In this document: positions 1-8,088 of the stretch, piece after piece
Position numbering within the stretch: the stretch's first letter is position 1
Layout: each line of letters starts with the position of its first letter
Origin: JBEKHI01 sp050012355
Lineage (GTDB): Bacteria; Actinomycetota; Actinomycetes; Streptosporangiales; Streptosporangiaceae
Assembly (NCBI GenBank): GCA_050012355.1
Contig: JBEKHI010000325.1
Coordinates: 1-16,665 of the forward strand
DNA: 16,665 bases
Direction: 5' to 3'
Made by a program: the position numbers and the translations under genes
Notes under the pieces: model-generated
Databases searched by the model: none
What the model was told of the DNA's origin: nothing
The model's input: the letters and a program-made list of their open reading frames with translations, nothing else

Positions 1-1
1 G

Positions 2-3000
2 GCCGGCCGAGTCAGCCTGGACGCGGTGCGGCCCGAGGACTGGCGTCTGCCGCCGACCGGGCTCGGCGCCGGCCCAGGTTCAGGACCAGACGCAGGTTCA
101 GGTTCAGGACCAGACGCAGGTTCAGGTTCAGGACCAGGCCCAGATTCAGGACCAGGCCCAGATTCAGGACCAGGCAGAATGGCGACGGCCGGCCTCGTCA
201 GAGGCTTCGCCGAGGTCTTCGACCCCGCAGGCTTCGCCGCCGGCGCCGACCAGGTCGCGGCGTACGACCCGGCGCTGCAGTGGGTGCTGCACGCGGGCCG
301 GGCCGCGCTGCGCGAGGCGGGAGACCACGCGCGCCCGGCCCGGACCGGCCTCATCCTCGGCAACCTCGGGTATCCGAGCCGGAGCCTGGCCGCGTACGCC
401 GAACGGATCTGGCTTGCCGACCACCCGGACCTGTATGCCGCCTTGCCCGAAGTACCCAGCGCGGCTGACGCCCGCGCCCGCTTCTGCTCGGGAATGTGGG
501 CGCACACGGCAGCGAACGCCCTGGGCCTGCAAGGGGGATCGCTCGCCCTCGATGCGGCGTGCGCGTCCGCGCTGTACGCCGCCAAGATCGCATGTGACCG
601 GCTGCACGACGGTACGGCGGACCTCATGCTCGCTGGCGCCGTGAGCGGTTGTGACGGGCTGATCATCAATTCCGGATTCGAGGTGCTGGGTGCGCTGAGC
701 CCGTCCGGCCGCAGCAGGCCGTTCCAGCGCGGGGCCGACGGACTCGTCCCCGCCGAGGGCGTGGCCCTTCTCGCGCTCATGCGCCTCCGCGACGTGGTGG
801 CCGCGGACGTCCCGGTCCTCGGCGTCGTGCGCGGGGTCGGGCTATCGAACGACGGGCGGACCGGCGGGTTTCTCCTCCCCGCTGAAGAAGGCCAGATCCG
901 CGCCATGCGGTCGGCGTACGAACAGGCGGGATTCGGCCCGGAGACGGTGGAACTGCTGGAATGCCACGCCACCGGTACACCGCTCGGCGATGCGGTCGAG
1001 GCTCGGTCGACCGCCCGCCTCTTCGGCGGACGACAGGAGCCACTGCCCATCGGCTCGGCGAAGTCAAACGTGGGCCACCTGCTGACCGCCTCGGGCGCGG
1101 CCGGCCTGCTCAAACTCCTCGCCGCGATCCACGACGGAACGTTCCCCGCGACGGCCGACGTCGCCGAGCCCATCGACGAGCTCCGCGACGGCCCGCTACG
1201 CCTACTGACGGCGAACGAATCGTGGTCGGGACGGCGGCGACGCGCGGCGATCAGCGCCTTCGGGTTCGGCGGCAATAACGCCCATCTCATCATCGAGGCT
1301 TTCGACGGCACACCGGGAACGTTCAGCGTCGCGGCCCCCAGGTACCCGGCACCCGCGGAGATCGCGATCGTCGCTATCGGTGCCCGAGCCGGCGGCCTGG
1401 GAGCCGACGCGCTCCGGGACGCTCTGCTTAGCGGACAGGCGCCTGACCAATCCGTGCCCGACATCGAGGTCGCGCTCGACGGCCTGCGCTACCCGCCGCG
1501 CGATCTCGGCGAGACGCTGGGCCAGCAGGTGCTCGTGCTGGAAGCCGCCCGCGAAGCCGCACTCGGGATCGAACTACCCCCGCAGCGCACGGCCGTCCTC
1601 ATTGGCATGGGCTGTGACCCGGAGACCGCTCGGGTCAACGCCGGCCGACGCCTGAACGCCTGGCGGTCACAGTGTGAATCACAGGGGTTCAGCCCGCCCT
1701 TGACCGCCGCCCGCGTCCTGGGCGCCATGGCGAACATCGCGGCCAACCGCATCGGCGGACAGCTGGGTCTGGCGGGCCCAGGCTTCGCCGTGTGCGCCGA
1801 GGAAGCCTCCGGGATCGCCGCACTGGAACTGGCCGCCCGGGCACTGCGGGCCGGAGAAGTCGATGCCGCGCTCGTCGGCGCGGTCGACCTCTCCGACGAG
1901 CCCGTGCACCGGGCCGCCGTCACCGAACTCGGCCTCACCACCGACCCAGCTGACGCGGCCGTCGTCCTCGTGCTCAAACGCCTTGACGACGCGCGACGCG
2001 ACGGCGACCGAGTCATCGCGCTAATCGACCGGGAGCCAGGCAGCTCCGCTGAATGCTTCCCCGTCGGCCTGTTCGGCGTCCCGCACGCCGCCGCCGGCCT
2101 GCTCAACGTGGCAGCCGCGGCACTGGCGCTCCGGCACCGCGCCCGGCCGGTCGCGGGACAGCGCGCGCAGCCCCGCCTCGCCGCGACCACCGCCGACGTC
2201 GTCACCTCGGTGCTCGGCGCTCCACCCGCCCGCGTCCGGCTACGCGCCGCGGACGCCGCCCCCTGGACAGCCGGTCCAGTGCCCCGGCTGCACATCTACT
2301 CGGGTGCGACGCGATCCGACGTTCTGGCCGCCGCCACCTCCGGCCGCGAGAGCGACACCGGCCCGGCCCGCCTCGCCGTCCTCGCACGCGACCCCGAGCA
2401 CCTGGCCGACCGGCTCGTCGCCGCCCGCGCCTGGCTCGGCGGCGAGGCACTGCGTCCACCCGGCGTGGCCTTCCGCGAGATCCCGATCAGCGGTGAGACA
2501 GCGTTCGTCTACACCAAAGGCTCGGCCTTCTACCCGGGCATGGGCTCCGACCTCGCGCTCACCTTCGCCCCGCTGGCCGACGGCATGGACGAGGCCGCCC
2601 TGGTCTCCTGGATCTACGAGGGCCGCGAGAAGCCAAACGACTCGCTCGACCAGATCCTCGCCGTGGGCTTCATCGCGCGCCTGCACACCCGGATCACCCG
2701 CGAAGTGCTCGGCATCGAGCCGCAGGCCGCGATCGGGTACTCATCCGGGGAATCGGCGGCCCTAGTAGCGCTCGGAGTCTGGAACGACGTAACGGCGATG
2801 TCTGTCGACGCGCGGGCCAGCGGGCTGTTCACCCGCGACCTGGGCGGCGAACTGCGCGCCGTGCGTCGCTTCTGGGCACGCAATGGCATCGTGGGCGAGC
2901 GGTGGGCCGGCTACATCCTTTCGGCCGATCCTGAGCAGGTTCGGGCCATGGTCTCCGGCGAACGGGCCGTGCACCTGACGGCGGTCTGCGCCCCCGGAGT

Positions 3001-6000
3001 CTGCGTGGTCGCCGGGGAGGAGCGGGCCTGCGCGGCCTTTGCCGAACGTTTCGACCCTGCCTCCCGCATCCAGATCCAGTACGACCTGGTGGCCCACGCT
3101 CCCGAACTGGTCGATGTGCGCGACCGCTGGCACGCCCTGCACCGCCGCCCGACGACGAGCGTGCCTGGAATCCGGTTCTACCGCGGTGCGACCGGCGACT
3201 ACTACTACCCGACCGAGCAGACAGCCGCGGACGCGATCACCGAGCAGATGCTTTCACCCGTTGACTTCCCCAACGTGATCGAGCGCGCCTGGCATGACGG
3301 CGTCCGGGTGTTCATCGAGCACGGACCGGCCGCGCAGTGCACGAATTGGATTCACCGCATCCTGGGCGACCGGGAGCATGTCGCGGTCGCCCTGGATACG
3401 GTGCGCGACGATGGCTTGTGGTCGTTGTCGGCAGCGGTCGCGGAGCTGGCCGCCGCGGGCGTCGCGGTACGGCACGACGCGCTGGCGGCCTATCTCGCGA
3501 GGTCTCCTGCCCGGCCGAAGCCGAGCGGGGGAGCGATGCTCAGCCTGCCGAAGCGCCTCCCCGCGCCGGTGCTCGAACCAGCGGCAGCTTCCGAATACAC
3601 GCTGATGGAGCGCGCCCCGGACCTCGCCGCGATGCCGAGCGGCCACCAGCCGATCGTGGCCGACCGTCCGGTGCCGCAACCGCAACCGGCTTCCCCGCTG
3701 GCGGCGGCGTCGGCCTGGCAGGCATCCATCAGCGCCGCCCACCAGCAGTACCTGGACCTCCAGGCCGCCGCGCACACCCGCTTCCTAGCTGGACGCGCCT
3801 CGGCCGCGAAGCTTGTCGCCGCGGCGTCCGGCCGTGCGGTCACCCCGTCACCAGTAATCACACCGGGCCACCCTGGCCCTCACTTCGACCGCGCCCAGCT
3901 CCAGCACCTCGCTTCCGGCCGGATCTCCGATCTGTTCGGGCCGATGTTCGCCGTCCAGGACGCCGACGTGCGCCAGACCCGGATGCCAGGACCGCCCTTG
4001 CTGCTCGCCGACCGGGTGCTCGGGATCGACGCCGCGCAGGGCTCGCTTGGCAAGGGCAAAATCTGGACCGAAACCGACGTGCACGCCGACGCCTGGTACC
4101 TCGACCCCGCGGGCCGCATGCCCGCCGGCCTGGTCGTCGAAGCGGGCCAAGCCGACCTGCTGCTGATCAGCTGGCTGGGGGCCGACCTGCGCAACCGGGG
4201 CGAGCGGGTCTACCGCCTGCTCGGCAGCGATGTGACCTTCCACGCCGCGCCACCCGGACCCGGCCAGACGCTCTCCTTCGAGATCCGCGTCATCGGGCAC
4301 GTCGTGCACGGTCCGGTCCGGCTGTTCTTCTTCGAGTACGACTGCCGCGCCGGGGATGAGCTGCTGCTCACCGTGCGGGACGGCCAAGCAGGGTTTTTCA
4401 ACGACGACGAACTCGCCAGTACCGGCGGCGTCCTCTGGGACCCGTCTGCCGTCAGCCCACCTCCGGACGCGCCGCAGGATCCGCCCGCCGTCCGGTGCAC
4501 GCGCTCTGCCTTCGGCTCCGACGCGCTCCACGCCCTCGCCCAAGGCCGTCCCGACGAGTGCTTCGGTCCCGGGTGGGAGGCGACCCGCGCCCATGTGCGT
4601 ACCCCGCGCATCGGATCGGGGCGGCTGCGTCTGCTCAACGAGATCCCCGTCTTCGATCCGTCCGGCGGACCGTGGGGCCGTGGCTATCTCAGGGCCGAGA
4701 CAGCCATCAGCCCGGACGACTGGTACTTCGACGGCCACTTCCACAACGACCCGTGCATGCCCGGCACGCTCATGTCCGAGGGCTGTATGCAGGCCGTCTC
4801 GTTCTACCTCGCCGCCCGCGGATACACCATCACCCGTGACGGCTGGCGATTCGAACCGGTGCCGGGGCGCACCGCGCGCATGCGCTGCCGCGGTCAGGTA
4901 ACCCCGGACAGCAAGCAGCTGACGTACGAGGTCTTCGTCTCCGAGGTATCGGCCGGTCCGTTCCCGACCGTCATCGCCGATGTACTGGTCACCGTCGACG
5001 GCGTTAAGGCCCTGCACGTCGCGGACTGCGCCGTGCGGCTGGTGCCGGACTGGCCTCTCGAGCACTGGCGGCATCTCGGTCCGCCGGCTGTCCAGCGTAC
5101 GGCGCAGGCCGTACCGCTCCAGCAGCTTGGCGGCCTCGCCGGACACCGTGACGCCGAGCCAATCGCCGAGGTCGAGGCGGTGCCTCTTGGCTACGCCTCG
5201 CTGCTGGCGTGTGCCTGGGGCAAGCCCACCGACGGGCTCGGACCGATGGCCGAGGCGTTCGTCGGCGCGCGCCGCGGACCACGCCTGCCCGGGCCGCCGT
5301 ACCACTTCATGAGCAGGATCATCGCGGTCGAGGGCCCATACCAGGGTATGGCGGTCGGCAGCGCGGTCGCCGCGGAGTACGACGTGCCCGACGAGGCCTG
5401 GTACTTCGCGGACAACTCCGAGCGCACCATGCCCGCCGCCGCCCTGATGGAGATCGCCCTGCAGCCCTGCGGATGGCTGGGGTGCTACGTCGGGAGTCCC
5501 GTGCAGATCGACGCGGAGCTGCTGTTCCGCAACCTCGACGGCGACGTGCGGGTCCTGCGCGAAGTGCGGCCGGGCACGCGCGTCGTGCGCACCCGGGCCG
5601 AGCTGGCCGACGTGTCCCGAGCCGCCGGAATGATCATCGAGACCTTCCGGATCGAGTGCCACGCTGACGGCGAGCCGCTGCTAGCGGGCACCGCCGTATT
5701 CGGGTACTTCCTCACCACCGCCTTCGAGCAGCAGCCCGGCCTGCCCACGTCGGCTGCCGAACGCGAGCGCCTGACCGAACCGTGCGAACACGCCCCGGCG
5801 CTCTACCACCCCGACCCCGCGCGCCGCGCGCACCAAGCCGGACCCATGCTGATGATGCTCGACCGGATCACCGGCTACTGGCCCGAAGGCGGGGCCGCCG
5901 GTCTTGGACGGCTGCGCGCCGAGAAGGACATCGACCCCGGCGAGTGGTTCTTCCGCGCCCACTTCTTCCAGGACCCGGTCATGCCCGGCTCACTTGGCGT

Positions 6001-6286
6001 CGAGGCGATGTGCCAGTTGCTCCAGTGGTATCTGCTGGAGCGCGGCGCGATGGCGGGCCTGCCCAGCCCGCGATTCGAGCCGATCATGACCGGCCAGCCG
6101 CTGACCTGGAAGTACCGCGGCCAAGTCCAGCCCACCGACGGCCAGCTCACCGTCGAACTTGAGATCACCGTGGCGGGCGGCGGGTATGCACTCGCCGACG
6201 GCTGGCTGTGGGTGGATGGCCGGCGCATCTACCACGTGGCCGGCCTCGGCATGCGGGTCGTTCCCGGCGACCAGTCCCCGACCTGA
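2..6286 (+). CDS. PUFA-synthase-like type I megasynthase (KS-CLF-AT-DH-DH), 5' partial
   Basis: Large iterative PUFA/PKS-type synthase. Residues are numbered from the GTG at 26, but the frame is open to the left edge and the first part of the KS is missing, so the true start lies outside the window. The KS (to about 430) has Cys179 (DAACAS), His314 (HATGT) and His351 (NVGH), a complete triad. A second KS fold (about 441-690) has AVCAEEAS, with Glu593 at the Cys position, as in a chain-length factor. The AT (about 828-1160) has GYSSGE with Ser906 and the FIEHGP motif (His1099). An Ala/Pro-rich linker with a helical stretch near 1230-1270 follows. DH1 (about 1290-1675) and DH2 (about 1725-2080) are FabA-like double hot dogs. 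Each has one half with the active motif (GHFHNDPCMPG, His1571; AHFFQDPVMPG, His1979) and one half lacking the His. I see no ACP, KR or ER. The architecture is PfaC-like with an added AT, and the product is unknown. Domain calls are firm. Confidence 0.93.
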   Translation, partial: AGRVSLDAVRPEDWRLPPTGLGAGPGSGPDAGSGSGPDAGSGSGPGPDSGPGPDSGPGRMATAGLVRGFAEVFDPAGFAAGADQVAAYDPALQWVLHAGRAALREAGDHARPARTGLILGNLGYPSRSLAAYAERIWLADHPDLYAALPEVPSAADARARFCSGMWAHTAANALGLQGGSLALDAACASALYAAKIACDRLHDGTADLMLAGAVSGCDGLIINSGFEVLGALSPSGRSRPFQRGADGLVPAEGVALLALMRLRDVVAADVPVLGVVRGVGLSNDGRTGGFLLPAEEGQIRAMRSAYEQAGFGPETVELLECHATGTPLGDAVEARSTARLFGGRQEPLPIGSAKSNVGHLLTASGAAGLLKLLAAIHDGTFPATADVAEPIDELRDGPLRLLTANESWSGRRRRAAISAFGFGGNNAHLIIEAFDGTPGTFSVAAPRYPAPAEIAIVAIGARAGGLGADALRDALLSGQAPDQSVPDIEVALDGLRYPPRDLGETLGQQVLVLEAAREAALGIELPPQRTAVLIGMGCDPETARVNAGRRLNAWRSQCESQGFSPPLTAARVLGAMANIAANRIGGQLGLAGPGFAVCAEEASGIAALELAARALRAGEVDAALVGAVDLSDEPVHRAAVTELGLTTDPADAAVVLVLKRLDDARRDGDRVIALIDREPGSSAECFPVGLFGVPHAAAGLLNVAAAALALRHRARPVAGQRAQPRLAATTADVVTSVLGAPPARVRLRAADAAPWTAGPVPRLHIYSGATRSDVLAAATSGRESDTGPARLAVLARDPEHLADRLVAARAWLGGEALRPPGVAFREIPISGETAFVYTKGSAFYPGMGSDLALTFAPLADGMDEAALVSWIYEGREKPNDSLDQILAVGFIARLHTRITREVLGIEPQAAIGYSSGESAALVALGVWNDVTAMSVDARASGLFTRDLGGELRAVRRFWARNGIVGERWAGYILSADPEQVRAMVSGERAVHLTAVCAPGVCVVAGEERACAAFAERFDPASRIQIQYDLVAHAPELVDVRDRWHALHRRPTTSVPGIRFYRGATGDYYYPTEQTAADAITEQMLSPVDFPNVIERAWHDGVRVFIEHGPAAQCTNWIHRILGDREHVAVALDTVRDDGLWSLSAAVAELAAAGVAVRHDALAAYLARSPARPKPSGGAMLSLPKRLPAPVLEPAAASEYTLMERAPDLAAMPSGHQPIVADRPVPQPQPASPLAAASAWQASISAAHQQYLDLQAAAHTRFLAGRASAAKLVAAASGRAVTPSPVITPGHPGPHFDRAQLQHLASGRISDLFGPMFAVQDADVRQTRMPGPPLLLADRVLGIDAAQGSLGKGKIWTETDVHADAWYLDPAGRMPAGLVVEAGQADLLLISWLGADLRNRGERVYRLLGSDVTFHAAPPGPGQTLSFEIRVIGHVVHGPVRLFFFEYDCRAGDELLLTVRDGQAGFFNDDELASTGGVLWDPSAVSPPPDAPQDPPAVRCTRSAFGSDALHALAQGRPDECFGPGWEATRAHVRTPRIGSGRLRLLNEIPVFDPSGGPWGRGYLRAETAISPDDWYFDGHFHNDPCMPGTLMSEGCMQAVSFYLAARGYTITRDGWRFEPVPGRTARMRCRGQVTPDSKQLTYEVFVSEVSAGPFPTVIADVLVTVDGVKALHVADCAVRLVPDWPLEHWRHLGPPAVQRTAQAVPLQQLGGLAGHRDAEPIAEVEAVPLGYASLLACAWGKPTDGLGPMAEAFVGARRGPRLPGPPYHFMSRIIAVEGPYQGMAVGSAVAAEYDVPDEAWYFADNSERTMPAAALMEIALQPCGWLGCYVGSPVQIDAELLFRNLDGDVRVLREVRPGTRVVRTRAELADVSRAAGMIIETFRIECHADGEPLLAGTAVFGYFLTTAFEQQPGLPTSAAERERLTEPCEHAPALYHPDPARRAHQAGPMLMMLDRITGYWPEGGAAGLGRLRAEKDIDPGEWFFRAHFFQDPVMPGSLGVEAMCQLLQWYLLERGAMAGLPSPRFEPIMTGQPLTWKYRGQVQPTDGQLTVELEITVAGGGYALADGWLWVDGRRIYHVAGLGMRVVPGDQSPT
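77..176 (+). repeat. Hexamer-based tandem repeat inside the KS coding region
   Basis: Sixteen consecutive in-frame hexamers ending in CA, followed by four leftover bases. They are built from GGTTCA (Gly-Ser), GGACCA (Gly-Pro), GACGCA (Asp-Ala), GGCCCA (Gly-Pro) and GATTCA (Asp-Ser). Higher-order copies are exact: a 24-bp unit at 77-100 and 101-124, and an 18-bp unit at 131-148 and 149-166. It encodes a Gly/Ser/Pro/Asp-rich, surely disordered stretch. Codons here often end in A or T (TCA, CCA, GGA, GGT, GAT), unlike the G/C-ended codons on either side, so the tract looks recently expanded. Confidence 0.9.
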
Positions 6287-6311
6287 ACACATTGTCGAAA
6301 TACTCGCTTTT

Positions 6312-6327
6312 CCTGCATTTTCGCAGG
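6312..6327. other. Small hairpin downstream of the megasynthase gene
   Basis: CCTGC and GCAGG pair around an ATTTTC loop, 25 nt after the megasynthase stop codon. There is no T-run after it on either strand, so it is at best a weak terminator or mRNA 3'-end structure. It also lies downstream of the minus-strand tRNA and could serve either transcript. Confidence 0.3.
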
Positions 6328-6341
6328 TAAGGAGGCTAACG

Positions 6342-6354
6342 CTGGAAGCTCCAG
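6342..6354 (-). other. Hairpin just downstream of tRNA-Arg
   Basis: CTGGA and TCCAG form a perfect 5-bp stem with a 3-nt loop, starting 3 nt beyond the tRNA 3' end on the minus strand. It may protect the precursor or act as a processing or termination structure. No T-tract follows, so termination is not established. Confidence 0.3.
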
Positions 6355-6357
6355 ATG

Positions 6358-6431
6358 CGCGCCCGGCAGGATTCGAACCCGCGACCCTCCGCTTAGAAGG
6401 CGGACGCTCTATCCAACTGAGCTACGGGCGC
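6358..6431 (-). tRNA. tRNA-Arg, anticodon UCU
   Basis: A complete 74-nt cloverleaf is readable on the minus strand. The acceptor arms are GCGCCCG and CGGGCGC with discriminator G. The D-arm contains AGCTCAGTTGGATAGAGC. The anticodon stem TCCGC/GCGGA closes a CTTCTAA loop with anticodon TCT. The T-arm carries GGTTCGAATCC. CCA is not encoded. This tRNA decodes AGA, a rare codon in high-GC genomes. No integrase or duplicated 3' end is visible, so there is no sign that it serves as an attachment site here. Confidence 0.96.
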
Positions 6432-6459
6432 TCGCGCAGACCATTGTGCACGGGAAAGG

Positions 6460-6480
6460 TCACGCGTCGGCTACGCGTGA
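6460..6480. repeat. Perfect 8-bp inverted repeat upstream of tRNA-Arg
   Basis: TCACGCGT and ACGCGTGA are perfect reverse complements separated by CGGCT. The structure lies 29-49 nt upstream of the tRNA 5' end, in its likely leader or promoter region. It may form a GC-rich RNA hairpin in the pre-tRNA leader or be a protein-binding dyad. No T-run follows on either strand. Confidence 0.55.
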
Positions 6481-6525
6481 GTCGCAGTGTGCCGCGCTAA
6501 GAGGTTAAGCATAGGTTACAAGAGT

Positions 6526-6545
6526 GTCTTAGTTCGACCTAAGAC
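6526..6545. repeat. 20-bp imperfect palindrome between tRNA-Arg and cobD
   Basis: GTCTTAG and CTAAGAC form perfect 7-bp arms. The inner six bases contain the self-complementary TCGA, so only one position pair of the 20 bp breaks the symmetry. It lies 86 bp before the cobD start in an AT-richer stretch. The form fits a dimeric repressor operator or a factor-independent RNA structure, but no known operator is recognised. Confidence 0.5.
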
Positions 6546-6595
6546 CCTTGGCGAGTCTAGAATTCGCCCACTGCTGCGACCGGCGGATATGACTA

Positions 6596-6630
6596 TTTTC
6601 AGTATACCGGACACGCCCTAGACTGCTTCG
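6596..6630 (+). promoter_or_regulatory. Putative leaderless promoter of cobD
   Basis: TAGACT at 6619-6624 matches the actinobacterial TANNNT -10 and ends 6 nt before the GTG at 6631. TTTTCA at 6596-6601 is a 4/6 match to TTGACA with 17-bp spacing. Transcription would start at or next to the GTG, which explains the lack of a Shine-Dalgarno sequence and supports this start. Confidence 0.5.
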
Positions 6631-7611
6631 GTGCGAAAGCCAGTTGTTACCCGCCGGTATTCCCTGGCTATCGGGCTGCTCGCGGGTGTCGCAATGGACG
6701 CGGTGCTCGGCGATCCGCGGCGCGGCCACCCGGTCGCCGCGTTTGGCAACTCCGCCGCCGCCGCTGAACGTGCGCTGTACGCCGACTCCAGGGTGCGGGG
6801 CGCCGTTTACACCGTCGGCTGCGTGCTCGCCGCCGCCGTCCCGGCCGCCGCCGTCGCGCGGCTGACCCGCCGCAGCGCGCTCGCGGCCGGTACCACGGCC
6901 GCGCTCGCCACTTGGGCCGTCACCGGCGCGCGTTCATTGACTTTGGAGGCAGAACGACTGCGGGCGCGGCTACAGGCCGGCGACCTTTCCGCCGCGCGCG
7001 AGGCACTCCCTGCCTTGTGCGCCCGGGATCCTCGTGACCTCGATGCGGACGCGATCGCCCGGGCGGTGGTCGAATCGGTCGCGGAGAACACCTCCGACGC
7101 GGTGGTCGCGCCGCTGCTGTGGGGCGCGGTGGCCGGGGTTCCGGGCCTGGTCGCCTATCGCGCGATCAACACCCTGGACGCGATGGTCGGCTACCGGTCC
7201 GCGCGGTACCGGCGGTTCGGCTGGGCCGCGGCGCGGCTGGACGACCTGGCGAACCTGGCGCCGGCCCGGGTGACCGCGCTGCTGGCCGTGGCGTGCGCGC
7301 CGGCCGTCGGGGGCTCGCCGGGCGCCGCGCTGCGCGCCTGGCGGATCTACGGTTCCCGTCACCCCTCGCCGAACGCGGGTCGTTGCGAGTCCGCGTTCGC
7401 CGGCGCGCTCGGGGTGACGCTCGGCGGTACCAACGTCTACCACGGCGTCACCGAGACCCGTCCGTCGCTAGGCGACGGCCCTCCGCCGGCGACGGCCGAC
7501 ATCCATCGCGCCGTCCGGCTCTCCCGGGCGGTCACCTGGTCAGCGGCGGTGCTCGCCGCTGTCTTGGCGATGGCTTGCCCACGGCCGCATGGCAAAATGT
7601 CAGAAAGGTGA
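6631..7611 (+). CDS. cobD: Adenosylcobinamide-phosphate synthase CobD/CbiB
   Basis: Integral-membrane cobalamin enzyme that attaches the aminopropanol (phosphate) arm to adenosylcobyric acid. The 326-residue length is typical. Family signatures are LGDPRRGHPV (26-35), VESVAENTSD (147-156) and YRAINTLDAMVGYRS (176-190), followed by FGWAAARLDD. Hydrophobic stretches near 60-78, 84-98 and 157-175 fit membrane spans. The GTG at 6631 lacks a ribosome-binding site but follows a TANNNT box by 6 nt, so the mRNA is probably leaderless. The 3' end overlaps the convergent HEPN gene by 12 bp. The next plus-strand gene, cobQ, makes its corrinoid substrate, so the two were probably closer before the HEPN/MNT module arrived (inference). 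No cobalamin riboswitch is visible upstream. Confidence 0.95.
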   Translation: MRKPVVTRRYSLAIGLLAGVAMDAVLGDPRRGHPVAAFGNSAAAAERALYADSRVRGAVYTVGCVLAAAVPAAAVARLTRRSALAAGTTAALATWAVTGARSLTLEAERLRARLQAGDLSAAREALPALCARDPRDLDADAIARAVVESVAENTSDAVVAPLLWGAVAGVPGLVAYRAINTLDAMVGYRSARYRRFGWAAARLDDLANLAPARVTALLAVACAPAVGGSPGAALRAWRIYGSRHPSPNAGRCESAFAGALGVTLGGTNVYHGVTETRPSLGDGPPPATADIHRAVRLSRAVTWSAAVLAAVLAMACPRPHGKMSER

Positions 7612-8088
7612 CATCTCGTCCAATATGCGCGATGTGAGTTGCATAATCTCGTTGCTGCTCGCAAGGTCTTCCCGGACGTCGTCGGAGGTAAGTCGGGGCG
7701 CATCAGTTGGGGGATACTCGGCAACATTTCGCCGGGAACGCATCCGGTTGAATCGGCGGACGATTTTTCCCATGGGTGGGTCGAGTTGTGCCTGGACCGC
7801 CGCGAAGACAGCGATATGGCCACCTTTGGAAGTTGCCCGCAGGCCTTGGTTCTCCAGGATCGCGGTGAGAGCCTTACGTGCGGCGTCGTACGCGAGTGCA
7901 TATCCGCCCTCTGGGTCGTCGTCACACACTTTTGCGGCGGAATTGGCGTGGCTGCGGGCCTGTGCGAGCAGTCGGTCTGCCTGCTCCCGGCTCGCGGGGA
8001 TCCGCTGGAGGTCACCGTCAGCGAGCATCCGCTCGATCATCGCCCGGCCTTGTTCCCACCTCATGTTGCGCGTGCGTCTCCTTGTCAT
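7600..8088 (-). CDS. HEPN-domain protein, probable partner/toxin of the MNT protein
   Basis: All-helical HEPN-type protein of 162 residues, or 154 if the in-frame ATG at 8064 (MRWEQGR) is the start. The HEPN core is AYDAARKALTAILENQGL (66-83), and the late helix carries RSRRNVAEYP. HEPN RNases usually have R-x4-6-H; here Arg120-Asn121 is kept but the His position holds Tyr125, so RNase activity is uncertain. I recall related actinobacterial HEPN proteins with a similar RRN..EY form, but cannot verify it here. The gene overlaps the upstream MNT gene by 71 bp (47 bp from the ATG at 8064), which implies co-expression, and its 3' end overlaps cobD by 12 bp. Neither start has a good Shine-Dalgarno. 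Base composition is less GC-rich than its neighbours. The toxin role is inferred from the pairing only. Confidence 0.8.
   Translation of the reverse strand: MTRRRTRNMRWEQGRAMIERMLADGDLQRIPASREQADRLLAQARSHANSAAKVCDDDPEGGYALAYDAARKALTAILENQGLRATSKGGHIAVFAAVQAQLDPPMGKIVRRFNRMRSRRNVAEYPPTDAPRLTSDDVREDLASSNEIMQLTSRILDEMSPF

Noticed and set aside
26..28. GTG as the true start of the megasynthase
   Set aside because: The frame is open upstream to base 2, no ribosome-binding site precedes it, and the N-terminal part of the KS fold would be missing. The gene more likely begins outside the window.
77..176. CRISPR array
   Set aside because: The repeats are direct, in frame, hexamer-based and lack spacers. 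They belong to the KS coding sequence.
1489..2295. A 268-codon minus-strand frame inside the CLF region
   Set aside because: Low-complexity Arg/Ala/Ser-rich translation with no domain; an antisense shadow of the CLF coding sequence.
3848..5662. A 604-codon open frame on the minus strand inside the megasynthase
   Set aside because: It lies antisense to the DH domains, has no recognisable motif or ribosome-binding site, and is expected from GC-rich third positions.
6312..6327. Rho-independent terminator after the megasynthase
   Set aside because: The stem has only 5 bp and no T-run follows, so it is listed only as a small hairpin.
6358..6431. tRNA-Arg as an integration site of a genomic island
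   Set aside because: No integrase, excisionase or repeated tRNA 3' end can be seen in the window.
6546..6630. Cobalamin riboswitch before cobD
   Set aside because: The upstream region is short, the start looks leaderless, and no B12-box-like sequence is visible.
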